Below are positions 8,140 to 17,589 of a DNA stretch of 64,000 nucleotides, piece by piece. The notes beneath the pieces were generated by a model that had not been told where the DNA came from, did not search any database, and saw nothing but the letters and a program-made list of their open reading frames with translations. Origin of the DNA: an uncultured Saprospiraceae bacterium (GTDB lineage: Bacteria; Bacteroidota; Bacteroidia; Chitinophagales; Saprospiraceae); assembly GCA_937951615.1 (NCBI GenBank), contig CALFBH010000010.1:1-64000 (forward strand), in the 5' to 3' direction. Every line of letters starts with the position of its first letter. Within the stretch, counting starts at the first letter, position 1. A program made the translations under genes and the position numbers.

Positions 8140-8697
8140 TTATTTTTGATGGCGTTTCTTCTTTTTCGATTTGCCACTTTTTGTCTGATATTTTTCATAC
8201 AGATACTTATTGGGTAATTTAGCATCTTCCGATTCGTTGATAAACATTGTACTAGCGATCCACCATCTGTCATTAAGATATACCAATTGGTAAGAATTCA
8301 CCCCTCTTGCTTCATACGAGCCGGAAGGTGTTTTACAATAAAAACTTTGAAATACTGTGGCAATGCCATTAAACTCATTGACGTCCACGCCAATAACGAT
8401 TTCCTCAAATCCTTCTTTTGGATACTGAGGACCAACATATCTTATGAATTCTTCTAGGTTCATCGTCCTCACCTGCCTACTAGGAGGCGCGTCAGGTTTT
8501 ACCGAGATTTTTTGTGCGGTTGGCAAAAAGAGGTTTCTGTATTCATTCCAATCTTTGGTTTCCCCTTTTTCAAAAGAAATAAATTCAAGCATTTTTGCAG
8601 TAATGCCTTCCGGCGTTTTCAGTGCCATCGTATCTATTTGTGAAAATAGTTGTATTGGAATAAGGAGGGAAAAAATAATGTAAAAACACTTAGTCAT
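8140..8697 (-). CDS. secreted NTF2-like protein of unknown function
   Basis: 185 residues with a clear signal peptide ending LFSQ (about residue 20). The body alternates helices and strands: AKMLEFISFEKGETKDWNEYRNLF, then MNLEEFIRYV, then VFQSFYCK and YQLVYLNDRWWIASTMF. This pattern is like SnoaL/NTF2-fold proteins found in many Bacteroidota exported proteins. The C-terminus is strongly basic (KSGKSKKKKRHQK). No catalytic residues can be assigned. The gene stands alone between ribF and a SEC-C gene. Confidence 0.7.
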   Translation of the reverse strand: MTKCFYIIFSLLIPIQLFSQIDTMALKTPEGITAKMLEFISFEKGETKDWNEYRNLFLPTAQKISVKPDAPPSRQVRTMNLEEFIRYVGPQYPKEGFEEIVIGVDVNEFNGIATVFQSFYCKTPSGSYEARGVNSYQLVYLNDRWWIASTMFINESEDAKLPNKYLYEKYQTKSGKSKKKKRHQK

Positions 8698-8729
8698 GTT
8701 CGATATTTTAGTTCAAAAAATAGACTTTC

Positions 8730-9200
8730 TTATCTGCTGCAACACTTCTTATACTTTTTTCCACTACCGCAAGGGCAGGGTTCGTTTCTGCCTGTTTTCT
8801 TTTCAGTGACAACAGTTTTTAGATTTTTTGAAGGCAAAAAAGAGATAAACGGAATCGGGTTTTCATCAGTTCCCAACTCCATCTGGCGTTTACTTTCTGG
8901 AACTGCATCTAAATTTACAAACCCTATAACGCTATACATCATTTTTTCCTTTGCTTTAATCCCAAGCTTTGCTGCCATTTCAACCCTTTCTCTATCGAAT
9001 ACTACAATAGGACAGTTTTGACAAAAAGTGCTTCCCACAGCATTCGTCATAAATTCTGCTTCGTCGGACTCTGATCTTACAGCCAACATTACAGTACAGC
9101 CTTTTGCTATGAGTACTTCACCACATTCAGGGCAACCTTCGACGTTGAAATCGTCATCGTAGTATTGCCTTCTTTCGATTGCTATGTCTATGTCTTTCAA
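8730..9200 (-). CDS. SEC-C motif zinc-binding protein
   Basis: 156 residues. The C-terminus (about 138-156) is a canonical SEC-C motif, [16 protein letters not shown], which binds zinc; in SecA it contacts SecB and ribosomes. Two further cysteine pairs occur in the N-terminal part (C23/C26 in GCPECGE, and the pair in FCQNC), so a second zinc site is likely. There is no signal peptide, so it acts in the cytoplasm. The function of stand-alone SEC-C proteins is not established. Confidence 0.85.
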   Translation of the reverse strand: MKDIDIAIERRQYYDDDFNVEGCPECGEVLIAKGCTVMLAVRSESDEAEFMTNAVGSTFCQNCPIVVFDRERVEMAAKLGIKAKEKMMYSVIGFVNLDAVPESKRQMELGTDENPIPFISFLPSKNLKTVVTEKKTGRNEPCPCGSGKKYKKCCSR

Positions 9201-9488
9201 TTTTTATTGATTTTTTCAAAAATAACTATTTTAATGGATTAATACTGGTTTTGTGGTAAATTTTGGATTGGTTTGTTGGTTTTAAGCTTGTGTGCTTCGG
9301 CTCAAATATAATAAATCGGAACAAAATATTCATATACTTATCCTCTTACGATATAACGATCTAAAATTTCTTTATTATTTGAAACTACAATTTTATAACT
9401 TATCTCCACTACTCAATAACTTCCTACCAAGCTACCTTTTCATTTCTCCCCAAAATTCCGTATTTTTGAAAAAAAATCAATACAAGAT
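9201..9488. other. AT-rich intergenic region with no gene seen
   Basis: This divergent intergenic space between the SEC-C gene (minus) and the antitoxin-like gene (plus) is strongly AT-rich. I see no ORF or RNA gene, only the promoter-like elements listed separately. Confidence 0.6.
9438..9468 (+). promoter_or_regulatory. Bacteroidota-type promoter of the antitoxin-like gene
   Basis: TTTC at 9438-9441, a 19-nt spacer, then TATTTTTG at 9461-9468, which matches the TAnnTTTG -7 consensus of the Bacteroidota housekeeping sigma factor. The start codon is 21 nt downstream, so the leader would be short. Confidence 0.5.
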
Positions 9489-9713
9489 ATGACAGACAAT
9501 ATTGGCATAGAATACGTCACCGACAAAGCGGGTAATAGGTCCAAAGTCTTGATTTCGTATGAAGACTGGCAGCGCATTGAAGCAGGGTTTAAGAAATGGG
9601 AAGCTTATGAATACCGAAAATCCAGTCTAAAAACAGCTTTCTCTGAGGTTAAATTAATGCAGCAAGGCACACTGCCCAAAAAAGATATGCAAACTTTTCT
9701 GGATGAATGTTAA
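9489..9713 (+). CDS. small antitoxin-like protein, apparently without partner
   Basis: 74 residues. The N-terminus (IEYVTDKAGNRSKVLISYEDWQRIEA) has the strand-strand-helix layout and the 'V-L-I-x-x-E-D-[WY]-x-x-I' run typical of Phd/YefM-like or related RelB-type antitoxins. The C-terminus is helical. Such proteins normally neutralise a RelE/ParE/Doc toxin encoded directly downstream. Here the next 120 bp hold no credible toxin gene and the following gene is on the other strand. It is either an orphan antitoxin, a remnant, or a different small regulator. Confidence 0.65.
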   Translation: MTDNIGIEYVTDKAGNRSKVLISYEDWQRIEAGFKKWEAYEYRKSSLKTAFSEVKLMQQGTLPKKDMQTFLDEC

Positions 9714-9834
9714 TGCCATCCCAAACATCCCACCAAAACAAAACCGCAGAACACAAAGCAAAAAAAACGCTTCAATATCCTGCGGTTCAACTAAAAGTCC
9801 AATTTTGGAATTTGGAATTTCCCGTTTTGGGATT
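9714..9834. other. convergent intergenic region, no toxin gene
   Basis: It lies between the antitoxin-like gene and the stop of the macroglobulin gene. A weak AACCGCAG...CTGCGGTT inverted repeat (around 9740-9787) could serve as terminator. Reading frames here lack plausible protein sequence. Confidence 0.5.
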
Positions 9835-12800
9835 TTACAAAGCTCCCCCTTTCACCACTTTCACCCAATACCCAGGCACACGCGCACTGATCGTATTATC
9901 ATACATCGCTTCACAGGAAACAGTGGGCAGATAATAACGCCCCTCATAAGCTGCATTGAGTAGGATGCTATAGGTTCTGGTATCTTTTCCAGTGATATCG
10001 AAGTAAGTATAAACCCGATCATCCCGAATATCCTGATACTCTGAATAGCTGTTTTCCATCGTATAGCCATCAATATTATCCATGCGGGAGTTTCGGAGTT
10101 CCCAGCCGGCGGGGAAGACTTGTGAGAGGGCCATTTCTTCATAATTGCCACGTAAGCCGGGATTGGTGATGACAACCTCGGCTACAAAATCAGTGCCTTG
10201 TTCTATCTTTTTTGGACTGATTTTTTCGCCTTTTAGCGTCTTGTAGGTCACGCTGATTTTCAAATCATTTTCGGCTTTGGTGCTGTCGCCCAATAAAGGT
10301 CTGCCTTCTGTGATGACTCTTGCGTATAAAATGCCATCTGTTGTATTCTTTATCGTGACTTTCTTATTCGCCAGATCATCTGCTGAAATGGGAATTTGCA
10401 TGACAGGATTGCTCGTGCCAGCATTCTTATCGCCTTGTCCACCTACATTATAAGTAAATCGAATGTCCTTTGTTGAACCGCCTAATTTGACAACAAACTT
10501 ACCGGCTGCAAGAAGCGAGTAAGCAGTCGTTTGTGTGCTGTGCCAACGATTGGAGGCTAGTTGTGTGGAGATGACTTTGAGTAATTTGGCGGCTTGTTCG
10601 GTATCGCCCATCAGTATCAGCGTTTCGAGGATCATTGCTTGGTCGCGTACATTTGAACCATAAGTGTAGGACAATTCTCGATACTCTTTTACCTCTGTCG
10701 TCAGGCTTTTCGTCAGCTTAGTGGCGACTTCTGGTTTTCCTGCTGCGGCATAAGCGGCTGCGAGTCGCCACGCGCCTTGCGCGGACAGTTCGGTGCTTTC
10801 TCGCATTCGGTTCATCGCACTCATTTCTGGTGCGCCAGCTAAGGCTAGGACGTAGAGGCGATAGGCTTGCATGAGGTCGTAGCTGTTGTGGCTGCCGTGG
10901 TCATTGAAGCCTTTTTTGTGGGCAGGCGGCGTCCAACTACGGGCTTTGCTGCGCTGGTGTTTTTTCCATTTTGACAACATGCCTGGTGGCAGGCTGTAGC
11001 CTAGTTGTTGTGCTTCCAGCATGAAATGTCCGGCATAATTGGAACCCCAGGCATTGGATTCGCCATTGCCTGGCCAGTAGGCAAAACCGCCATCTCCTGT
11101 CTGGAATTTTTTCAGTCTTTCCAGTCCGGCTTTTATATTTTTGTCAATTTCTCCTGTCCGTGTCGCGTCCAAATCCATTAGTTTACTCAAATATAATTGT
11201 GGAAACACAGAAGAAGTCGTCTGCTCGATACAGCCATGCGGGTAACGAATCAGATAGCGAAGTCGCTTGCTCAGATTGAGTGGTGGGATACTGGAAATTT
11301 CCAACATTCCGGTATTGGTGCCACGCATTCCTGCAAGCTTGATGTCTGTTTCCCAGGTTTTGCCTTCAGCGACTACATCTTCCTGGACATTGGTCACGTA
11401 AGGATTTGGGTTGCGGACATCCAGTTCGATTTCTTGTGTGGCAATTTCGCTGCCGCTGGTTGCCGTGACTTTTACTTTTGCAATACCAATGCCTTCAGGC
11501 ACTTTTATATCAAAATAAAGCATCTCGTCGCCCGGACTGCTGAAGGTCAGGTTCTGCGTATCTTCGCCTAGTATTGTTAACAGGCTGTTGCTTTCTACTT
11601 TTACTGTTACATTGCGGACATTCTTTTCCATGGCAAATACATTGACCGGAAGTTTCAGGGTTTCGGTCGGACTGAGTACACGGGGCATGGTTGCCAAGAC
11701 CATCAATGGCTTGCGGACGGGTGTTGTTTTTTGTGCATTGCCATAAGCGCCACGATCTGATGCGACGACCATTGTTCGGACAGAACCCACATAGTTTGGT
11801 ATTTTTATTTCGTGGCTGTTTTTACCATTTTTATCTAAATAAAAAGGCCCAATATGCCGGACGACCGGTTTGAATCGGTTGGCTTTTTTAGCTCCGACTG
11901 CCGCTGCTGCATCATCCCCTCCAATGCTCAAAATGCGCTCCAACTCGCCACCATAAGCACCGAGTACATAATCGTAAACATCCCAAGTCGTCACACCTAA
12001 TGCTTCTCGTGCAAAGAACACATCCCAGGGGCTTGGCGTTTTGTAGCGGGTCAAATCCAGCAAGCCGTCATCCACAATAGCTAGGGTGTAAGCCATAGGT
12101 TTGCCGTCTTTTTCGCGCACCTTTACGGTAACGGTTTCTTCAGGTTTCAGGACATCAGGCATATCTACGATGGGTTCCAGTCGGGATTTTGGATCTTCTA
12201 CCCTTATGGGAATGACGCCATACATCCGAATCGGTAAGTCGTTCTTGCCTTGTCCGTGTGGTTGTATATGCGTGACGTGTACATAGGCAGTCGGCGTCAT
12301 TTTTTCGTTGGCATAGAACCTGTATTTTGTTTCGCCTTTTTCGGCATCTACCCAATACGATTCAATGACCTCTGAGCCATTTTCGATAGTGATCAAAACC
12401 CGCCCTTCTTCACTCGTAGGAATGCGTAAGTTAATGGCATCACCAACTTCATATTTTTCCTTATCGGCTGAAAAAGAAAGCATGGATGCAGCGCGGCGGC
12501 TTTCTTCCGACATGCTGCCTTCGTCCTCATCATACCAGGGATAACCAGCATAAAAAATCTTTCCGGTGCAATGCCCATCGTCATCGCAGGCACGTACCAT
12601 GTAGCGTCCCCATTTTTCTACTTTTACATCCCAGGACGCCTCTCCCCTGCTGTTGGTCGTGATGGCTTCATTTTTTTGTGAGCCGAGGTGTGAACTGCTA
12701 TTATAGCTGGTCAAGTTGCGGCGCGACCGTTCCCACCACCAACTCCAGTCTAAGCGGTATAAACCAACTTTGAGTTCTCGGTTGCGGCGTGGCTTGCCTT

Positions 12801-15456
12801 CCGTATCTACTACAACAAAGTCGATTTCATGGGTCTTTGCCATGTCCAAATGTGTTCCGCCATAGCGGTCTTTAGGTACACGAATCCCTGTATAATAATC
12901 GTAAGGATGATAATTCACAGAAAAATTATCGCTACTAAAATCGCCGCCTTTCTCGAAGGCACGAGTTTTAAAGCTTGCCTGCAATTTGCCTGGTGCTTCT
13001 TTGCTTTCTATGGACGCACTGATCTTGGCTTTGCCGTTTTTATCTGTTTCATCTTCAAAGACGACTTGCGGTTCAGCGTTTAACCGCCTTGCAGGGTCGT
13101 CAAATTCAAATTCTTTGTACTTTTCAAATGTGGTATTGATGGATTTGACTTCTACTTCCACTTTGGCTTTCAGGTCTTTTGCGGGTGCGCCATGCAGCCA
13201 GTTGACTTGCAAGTTGCCTTTGAGTTTTCCATCCTCTTTGGTCAATTCTTCTTTACCAAAATCGAGATTAATCTTCAGTCGGTTCGGCTTGACGGTTTCT
13301 ACTTTTATATTTTTAGAAAATGTTGCACCGCCTACTTTTACTTTTGCCCGCCAATTGCCCGTTGGAGCTTCGCTGTCTGTTTTGGTATAAAAACTGTAAA
13401 TTTGATTGACATGCCTTGCTGTAGAGGTTTTTTGTTGCAATTGCCCCTTAGGGTCATAAAATTCAAAGGTCACCGGATGATTGCCCGGCAGGGTGTTTTG
13501 TTTATCTTCCAAAATAAAAGACAGGTAAATAGAATCGCCCGGACGCCACACACCACGCTCACCATAGATGAAACCTTTGAGTCCTTTTTGTACTTGTTGT
13601 CCGCCCACATCAAAGCGGCTCAATGACAAGGACGCGCCATCTTCCATTTTTAGATAACCGCGTTGTCCGTCTTTATTTGCAATAATAGCAAAAGGCTTAC
13701 GCTTATTGTCCATCACTGCAATTCCATTGCCTTCTGTGATGGTGGTTCCCAATGATTGTTGTTGATAGTCAAAAAATTCAAGGGTGACTCCACCTTCCGG
13801 CTTTGCGGTCAGCAGGTCGGTGGCTATGACATAAGTTGTCCCATTGCTTCCTCTTTTGGCAATTAGCCCGATATTGGAGGCAATAACATTTCGGCTGCTG
13901 TATTTATCAGAATTATAATAAGCAGGCTTGCAAGGGTCTTTACGATCTTGCCAGCGATAGCCCTCATAATAATGGTAGCGGTGACGCATGATGCTTTCAA
14001 TCTCATCATCTTCGTCAAGTTCTTCGCTGCCCATTTCAGTTAGGTTATTGTCCTCTTTTCCTGCTGCATCTTTGCAGGCATAGCTCGCATAATCTTGTTT
14101 GAACCCAATCCGCACCTGATACAAAGCATCGGGGTCGCGTTTGATAAACTGGCTCAAATCCAGCGCGTAGCGATGCCAGGCACTTGTATTTGCCTCCGCA
14201 TCCAGTGTATTGAGGCTGATTTTTTTCTGATACACGACTCGTCCTACTTGTTGTAAATTATAGTTACCAGAGAGTTCATTATTTTGTAAAAACTGTAGGA
14301 TGTTATTAGAAAATATTTTGAAGACTTCTACATCAATAGCATTCAGACTGACTGCTTCAAATGGAAAAATCAATCCTTCCGATTCGGGAATAATGACCCC
14401 GCGTCCCACCAATCGAACTTCTGGCTGGTTTTGTTCAAAAGCCAATAACCATTCGCCTGGATTTTTCATTTTTTTATTTTCCGTATTGCGAATAGCCTTG
14501 GAAAGTATAATGGTATGATCGCCAGATATACGGCTCGCCGGATAAATGTAGAGTTGATTGCCATTGATGGTATGGCGGAGTTTGCCTTTATACCCTTTTA
14601 TCAGGGTCAGCCCTTCCAGGTTTTGTGTGCCTTTCAATGGGTCGGAGAAGGTGACGATAACATGTTGATTTTCGCCCTGCGCCACCATTGCGCTAATCGC
14701 AGAAAAATCGCCCTGTGCTGGTATTTCTACTGTTTTTTTGCCTCTGTCGCTAACACCAATAGAACTACCATTCCAACTCAGCTCTACTGCCGAAGCTCTG
14801 TCGCCCCTCGCCACATTTTTAATAGTAAATTCATGATTCAACTGGTCATTCGAGTGTGTCCATTCGATTGTCAGCTTATCATTTTTTTTCTGTGTAAATG
14901 ACAATATCTGCTCGGCAGCTTCTGGTTCGACTACATCAGCCGTTTGGATATAACCAGAAATTTCCTGTTTTGATAAATCACTAATATCTACTGTTCTGAT
15001 GCCATTGACCTGCACAGTATAGCCCTGTTCGCGGGTGCGAAAATCAAATTCAAAATTGCGCAAAGCAGAAGGTACATTATCGAATAGTTTGTTCAAATTG
15101 ACCGAAGCAATAAAACTTTTGCCGGAAGGCAATCCATCTTCTGGACTAAACTTAATGGTTCTATCATCTTCCCAAAGCACTGTTCCTTCTAGCTTAGGCG
15201 AGAAGCTCATCACGCCATCGCTCACTTCTGTACCAATGCGGTCGGTCGTCACCACCTGATCCATAAAGCGCACCATGATCGCGCTGTTTTTGGATACTTC
15301 ACCACTGGAAAAAGCATAGACATAAGAGCTAAATGCCGGGTCGGGTGTGATATAAGTATGGGTTTTCTTTTTGCATCCAATAATAGTGATGGATAATAGC
15401 ATAGCTGCGCATAGGCTAAGTCCCCATGACGTTTGCGAAAGTGTGTTGTTGGTCAT
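9835..15456 (-). CDS. bacterial alpha-2-macroglobulin family lipoprotein
   Basis: 1873 residues. A lipoprotein signal ends at C28 (SITIIGC), so it is membrane anchored. The chain shows repeated MG-type beta domains, an extended macroglobulin region with GFIYGERGVWRPGDSIYLSF (MG2/3-like), the alpha-helical thioester domain, and a C-terminal receptor-binding-like domain. The internal thioester motif GCIEQ is intact (C1409, Q1412), so it should form the reactive Cys-Gln bond and trap attacking proteases covalently. The GDGGFAYWPG and NAWGSNYAGHF helix turns are also present. Bacterial homologues act as broad protease inhibitors protecting the periplasm and usually sit beside pbpC. No pbpC is found here, and both neighbours are unrelated. 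Confidence 0.92.
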   Translation of the reverse strand: MTNNTLSQTSWGLSLCAAMLLSITIIGCKKKTHTYITPDPAFSSYVYAFSSGEVSKNSAIMVRFMDQVVTTDRIGTEVSDGVMSFSPKLEGTVLWEDDRTIKFSPEDGLPSGKSFIASVNLNKLFDNVPSALRNFEFDFRTREQGYTVQVNGIRTVDISDLSKQEISGYIQTADVVEPEAAEQILSFTQKKNDKLTIEWTHSNDQLNHEFTIKNVARGDRASAVELSWNGSSIGVSDRGKKTVEIPAQGDFSAISAMVAQGENQHVIVTFSDPLKGTQNLEGLTLIKGYKGKLRHTINGNQLYIYPASRISGDHTIILSKAIRNTENKKMKNPGEWLLAFEQNQPEVRLVGRGVIIPESEGLIFPFEAVSLNAIDVEVFKIFSNNILQFLQNNELSGNYNLQQVGRVVYQKKISLNTLDAEANTSAWHRYALDLSQFIKRDPDALYQVRIGFKQDYASYACKDAAGKEDNNLTEMGSEELDEDDEIESIMRHRYHYYEGYRWQDRKDPCKPAYYNSDKYSSRNVIASNIGLIAKRGSNGTTYVIATDLLTAKPEGGVTLEFFDYQQQSLGTTITEGNGIAVMDNKRKPFAIIANKDGQRGYLKMEDGASLSLSRFDVGGQQVQKGLKGFIYGERGVWRPGDSIYLSFILEDKQNTLPGNHPVTFEFYDPKGQLQQKTSTARHVNQIYSFYTKTDSEAPTGNWRAKVKVGGATFSKNIKVETVKPNRLKINLDFGKEELTKEDGKLKGNLQVNWLHGAPAKDLKAKVEVEVKSINTTFEKYKEFEFDDPARRLNAEPQVVFEDETDKNGKAKISASIESKEAPGKLQASFKTRAFEKGGDFSSDNFSVNYHPYDYYTGIRVPKDRYGGTHLDMAKTHEIDFVVVDTEGKPRRNRELKVGLYRLDWSWWWERSRRNLTSYNSSSHLGSQKNEAITTNSRGEASWDVKVEKWGRYMVRACDDDGHCTGKIFYAGYPWYDEDEGSMSEESRRAASMLSFSADKEKYEVGDAINLRIPTSEEGRVLITIENGSEVIESYWVDAEKGETKYRFYANEKMTPTAYVHVTHIQPHGQGKNDLPIRMYGVIPIRVEDPKSRLEPIVDMPDVLKPEETVTVKVREKDGKPMAYTLAIVDDGLLDLTRYKTPSPWDVFFAREALGVTTWDVYDYVLGAYGGELERILSIGGDDAAAAVGAKKANRFKPVVRHIGPFYLDKNGKNSHEIKIPNYVGSVRTMVVASDRGAYGNAQKTTPVRKPLMVLATMPRVLSPTETLKLPVNVFAMEKNVRNVTVKVESNSLLTILGEDTQNLTFSSPGDEMLYFDIKVPEGIGIAKVKVTATSGSEIATQEIELDVRNPNPYVTNVQEDVVAEGKTWETDIKLAGMRGTNTGMLEISSIPPLNLSKRLRYLIRYPHGCIEQTTSSVFPQLYLSKLMDLDATRTGEIDKNIKAGLERLKKFQTGDGGFAYWPGNGESNAWGSNYAGHFMLEAQQLGYSLPPGMLSKWKKHQRSKARSWTPPAHKKGFNDHGSHNSYDLMQAYRLYVLALAGAPEMSAMNRMRESTELSAQGAWRLAAAYAAAGKPEVATKLTKSLTTEVKEYRELSYTYGSNVRDQAMILETLILMGDTEQAAKLLKVISTQLASNRWHSTQTTAYSLLAAGKFVVKLGGSTKDIRFTYNVGGQGDKNAGTSNPVMQIPISADDLANKKVTIKNTTDGILYARVITEGRPLLGDSTKAENDLKISVTYKTLKGEKISPKKIEQGTDFVAEVVITNPGLRGNYEEMALSQVFPAGWELRNSRMDNIDGYTMENSYSEYQDIRDDRVYTYFDITGKDTRTYSILLNAAYEGRYYLPTVSCEAMYDNTISARVPGYWVKVVKGGAL

Positions 15457-15778
15457 TTTATTAAGCGTTGCGGCGGGTGAACAAAGTCTTTTTTCAATAG
15501 TAGTTTCAGTAGCAGTAACAATATCAGTAAAAGCATTAATTACAACTACAATATGGCTATTTCACAAATGAACGTTTAGTGAATTGTCAGGTAATTCAGC
15601 TAATGGGTTAAAAATACGTATTTATCTCGAATTTTATATATGTTAAGGGTTTTTTATGGATTAAATTTATGTTAATGGGGTTTGGACGTGTTGGAGTGTT
15701 GATGTGTTGTGGTGTTGATGTACAAACGACAACACATCAACACGACAACACATCAACACGACAACACATCAACACATC
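15457..15778. repeat. intergenic region with 16-bp direct repeats and their inverted copies
   Basis: From 15728 to 15775 there are three perfect copies of GACAACACATCAACAC. Just before (about 15690-15720) lie degenerate copies in reverse orientation, so the region can fold into a cruciform or hairpin. The same 16-mer occurs at 6912-6943. The rest (15457-15690) is AT-rich leader of the macroglobulin gene with no ORF. Confidence 0.8.
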
Positions 15779-16504
15779 TCAGTACACCCGATAGGTTATT
15801 CCAAAGTTCACAATTGTCAGTGCGCCATAGCCTACTTCGCCATAAGCGGCAATTTTCGGAGAGAAATAATACTTTGCACCTGCACCTGTGAAGTAAGCGA
15901 AAGTCGGAATATTGCCAAAGGCATTCAGGTTGGCATCATTGCTGCCTGCCCTTTTCTTTTTGATGACATTATAACCACCGACTACACTTGCGTAAGTGTC
16001 CAGTTGTTCCATGACCCTGCGATGATAGGCCAAGCGAATACCTGGTGTATAAACGTGGTATCGGTCATAACCGCCTGCCTGTGTTTCCGTTGTTGTTTCT
16101 GTTGTACACAGACTCCCCAATAAACTACAGGCAAGCTCTCCAATTGGCAGTCCAAGTTCATTTAGGTAAGTGGTGACAGAATTGCTAATATCAGACAATT
16201 GAGGTGTTTTAGCCGTAAAATAGCCGAAATGAATACCAGCTCCAATGTCAGGTGTGAGTCCGTATTCATATTTGAGGGTAAATACTGGTGTAGCTCCTCC
16301 ATCATTGTCAAAACCAGCGAGGTCAGCCGCATTAAATGTAGTCGCGACCAGGTTAGGCAAACCTACCCCCAGATGAAAAGAGTGGGAGCCTTGGATGTGG
16401 TATTTGTATAATTCATCTTCGGGTATATCTTCTAGTTGTGCATTAAGGTTGTTAGTAAAGCAACAGGCTGCCAGTAAGCAGCATAAAATCCATACGTTTT
16501 TCAT
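15779..16504 (-). CDS. outer membrane beta-barrel protein, function unknown
   Basis: 241 residues with a signal peptide ending NLNAQ (about 23). Alternating amphipathic strands (FHLGVGLPNLVATTF, VFTLKYEYGLTPDIGAGIHFGY, GIRLAYHRRV, AYGEVGYGALTIVNFGITYRVY) and a terminal aromatic residue (Y-R-V-Y) fit an 8- to 10-stranded outer-membrane barrel. It has no recognisable ligand site. It follows the sdh operon terminator and precedes the macroglobulin gene. Confidence 0.8.
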   Translation of the reverse strand: MKNVWILCCLLAACCFTNNLNAQLEDIPEDELYKYHIQGSHSFHLGVGLPNLVATTFNAADLAGFDNDGGATPVFTLKYEYGLTPDIGAGIHFGYFTAKTPQLSDISNSVTTYLNELGLPIGELACSLLGSLCTTETTTETQAGGYDRYHVYTPGIRLAYHRRVMEQLDTYASVVGGYNVIKKKRAGSNDANLNAFGNIPTFAYFTGAGAKYYFSPKIAAYGEVGYGALTIVNFGITYRVY

Positions 16505-16574
16505 GTTTTTGTATTTTGGATAATGAAAGAGTTGGGTATTTGTACGTTCTTTTTTCAGAGAGGTTACTGTTAAG

Positions 16575-16623
16575 ACAAAAAACTCTGCTAAGGGTAACTA
16601 ATCTGTTACGTTTAGCAGAGTTT
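16575..16623 (-). terminator. probable terminator of the sdh operon
   Basis: The outer stem pairs AAACTCTGCTAA (16580-16591) with TTTAGCAGAGTTT (16611-16623); an inner GTAAC/GTTAC stem closes the loop. On the minus strand it is followed by a run of T, as expected for an intrinsic terminator about 180 nt after the sdhB stop. Confidence 0.7.
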
Positions 16624-16634
16624 ATTTTGAATCG

Positions 16635-16783
16635 GTTTGGTAAACTTGCGGGCAGCCGCAGAGAAAGGGAAAGTTTGCTAAACCTGCATCTGGAAGGTTT
16701 AGTAAACTCGCTCTTCGCAAAGGCTTAGGCTCAAGTTTACTAAACCCTTAGTCAGTTGGTTTCGGCTCCGCTCAACCAACTGA
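16635..16783. repeat. cluster of REP-like hairpins after sdhB
   Basis: Four copies of the 11-bp near-palindrome GTTTrsTAAAC start at 16635, 16673, 16697 and 16735 (spacing 38, 24, 38), forming two tandem hairpins. A third hairpin (16752-16761 with 16774-16783, TCAGTTGGTT/AACCAACTGA) has the loop TCGGCTCCGCTC. The block lies between the sdhB stop and the terminator, so it is probably in the mRNA 3' UTR, where such elements often stabilise transcripts. Confidence 0.75.
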
Positions 16784-16803
16784 AATTTATAATGACAAGC
16801 CTC

Positions 16804-17547
16804 TTATGAAGTAAACATAGAAGCCATGTACTGACGATTCATTCTGGCGATATTTTCCAATGAGATGCCTTTTGGACATTCGACTTCGCAAGCACCTGTA
16901 TTGGAACACATACCGAAGCCTTCTGCATCCATTTGGCTGACCATGCTTTTGACTCGCTTGGTATGCTCTACTTCACCCTGCGGAAGCAAGGCCAAGTGCG
17001 AGACTTTAGCCGAGGTAAACAGCATTGCAGAGCCGTTTGGACAAGCTGCTACACATGCGCCACAGCCGATACAGGTGGCTGCATCAAAGGCTTTTTGCGA
17101 CAGTTCTTTTTCGATAGGAATAGCATTGCCATCCTGCGCCTGCCCAGTATTGATAGAAATATATCCGCCTGCCTGTATAATTTTGTCGAAAGAGCTGCGA
17201 TCGACTACCAGGTCTTTGATGACTGGAAATGACTTGGCACGGAAAGGCTCAATGACAATGGTGTCGCCGTCATTGAATTTTCGCATGTGTAGCTGGCAGG
17301 TCGTAGTCAGGTCTTGCGGCCCGTGCGGGCGTCCGTTGATGACCATACTACAAGCGCCACAAATTCCTTCTCGGCAATCATGCTCGAACGCTACAGGTTC
17401 TTTTTTCTCTCTGAGCAGCGAGTCATTGAGTACGTCCAACATTTCTAGGAAAGACATGTCATCGCTGATGTTATCCAGTTGATGCAGGTCGAAATGTCCT
17501 TTATCTAACTGATTTTTTTGTCGCCAGATTTTTAATGTTAATTTCAT
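16804..17547 (-). CDS. sdhB: succinate dehydrogenase / fumarate reductase iron-sulfur subunit
   Basis: 247 residues. It carries electrons from the flavoprotein to the membrane quinone site. The [2Fe-2S] cysteines C58, C63, C66 and C84 are present ([10 protein letters not shown] and TTCQ). The second ferredoxin domain shows C159, C162, C165, C169 and C214, C220, C224 for the [4Fe-4S] and [3Fe-4S] clusters. It is the last gene of a same-strand run starting with sdhC. It is separated from sdhA by a three-gene insert and begins only 42 bp after the inserted ATPase gene, so its expression may depend on read-through across the insert. Confidence 0.96.
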   Translation of the reverse strand: MKLTLKIWRQKNQLDKGHFDLHQLDNISDDMSFLEMLDVLNDSLLREKKEPVAFEHDCREGICGACSMVINGRPHGPQDLTTTCQLHMRKFNDGDTIVIEPFRAKSFPVIKDLVVDRSSFDKIIQAGGYISINTGQAQDGNAIPIEKELSQKAFDAATCIGCGACVAACPNGSAMLFTSAKVSHLALLPQGEVEHTKRVKSMVSQMDAEGFGMCSNTGACEVECPKGISLENIARMNRQYMASMFTS

Positions 17548-17589
17548 ATTTTTGAAATTTATTGTGTCAGTTTTGTGTGCCTTTTTCGT

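Noticed and set aside
9703..9963. possible toxin gene after the antitoxin-like gene
   Set aside because: The translation is low complexity, lacks RelE/ParE/PIN features and overlaps the macroglobulin gene.
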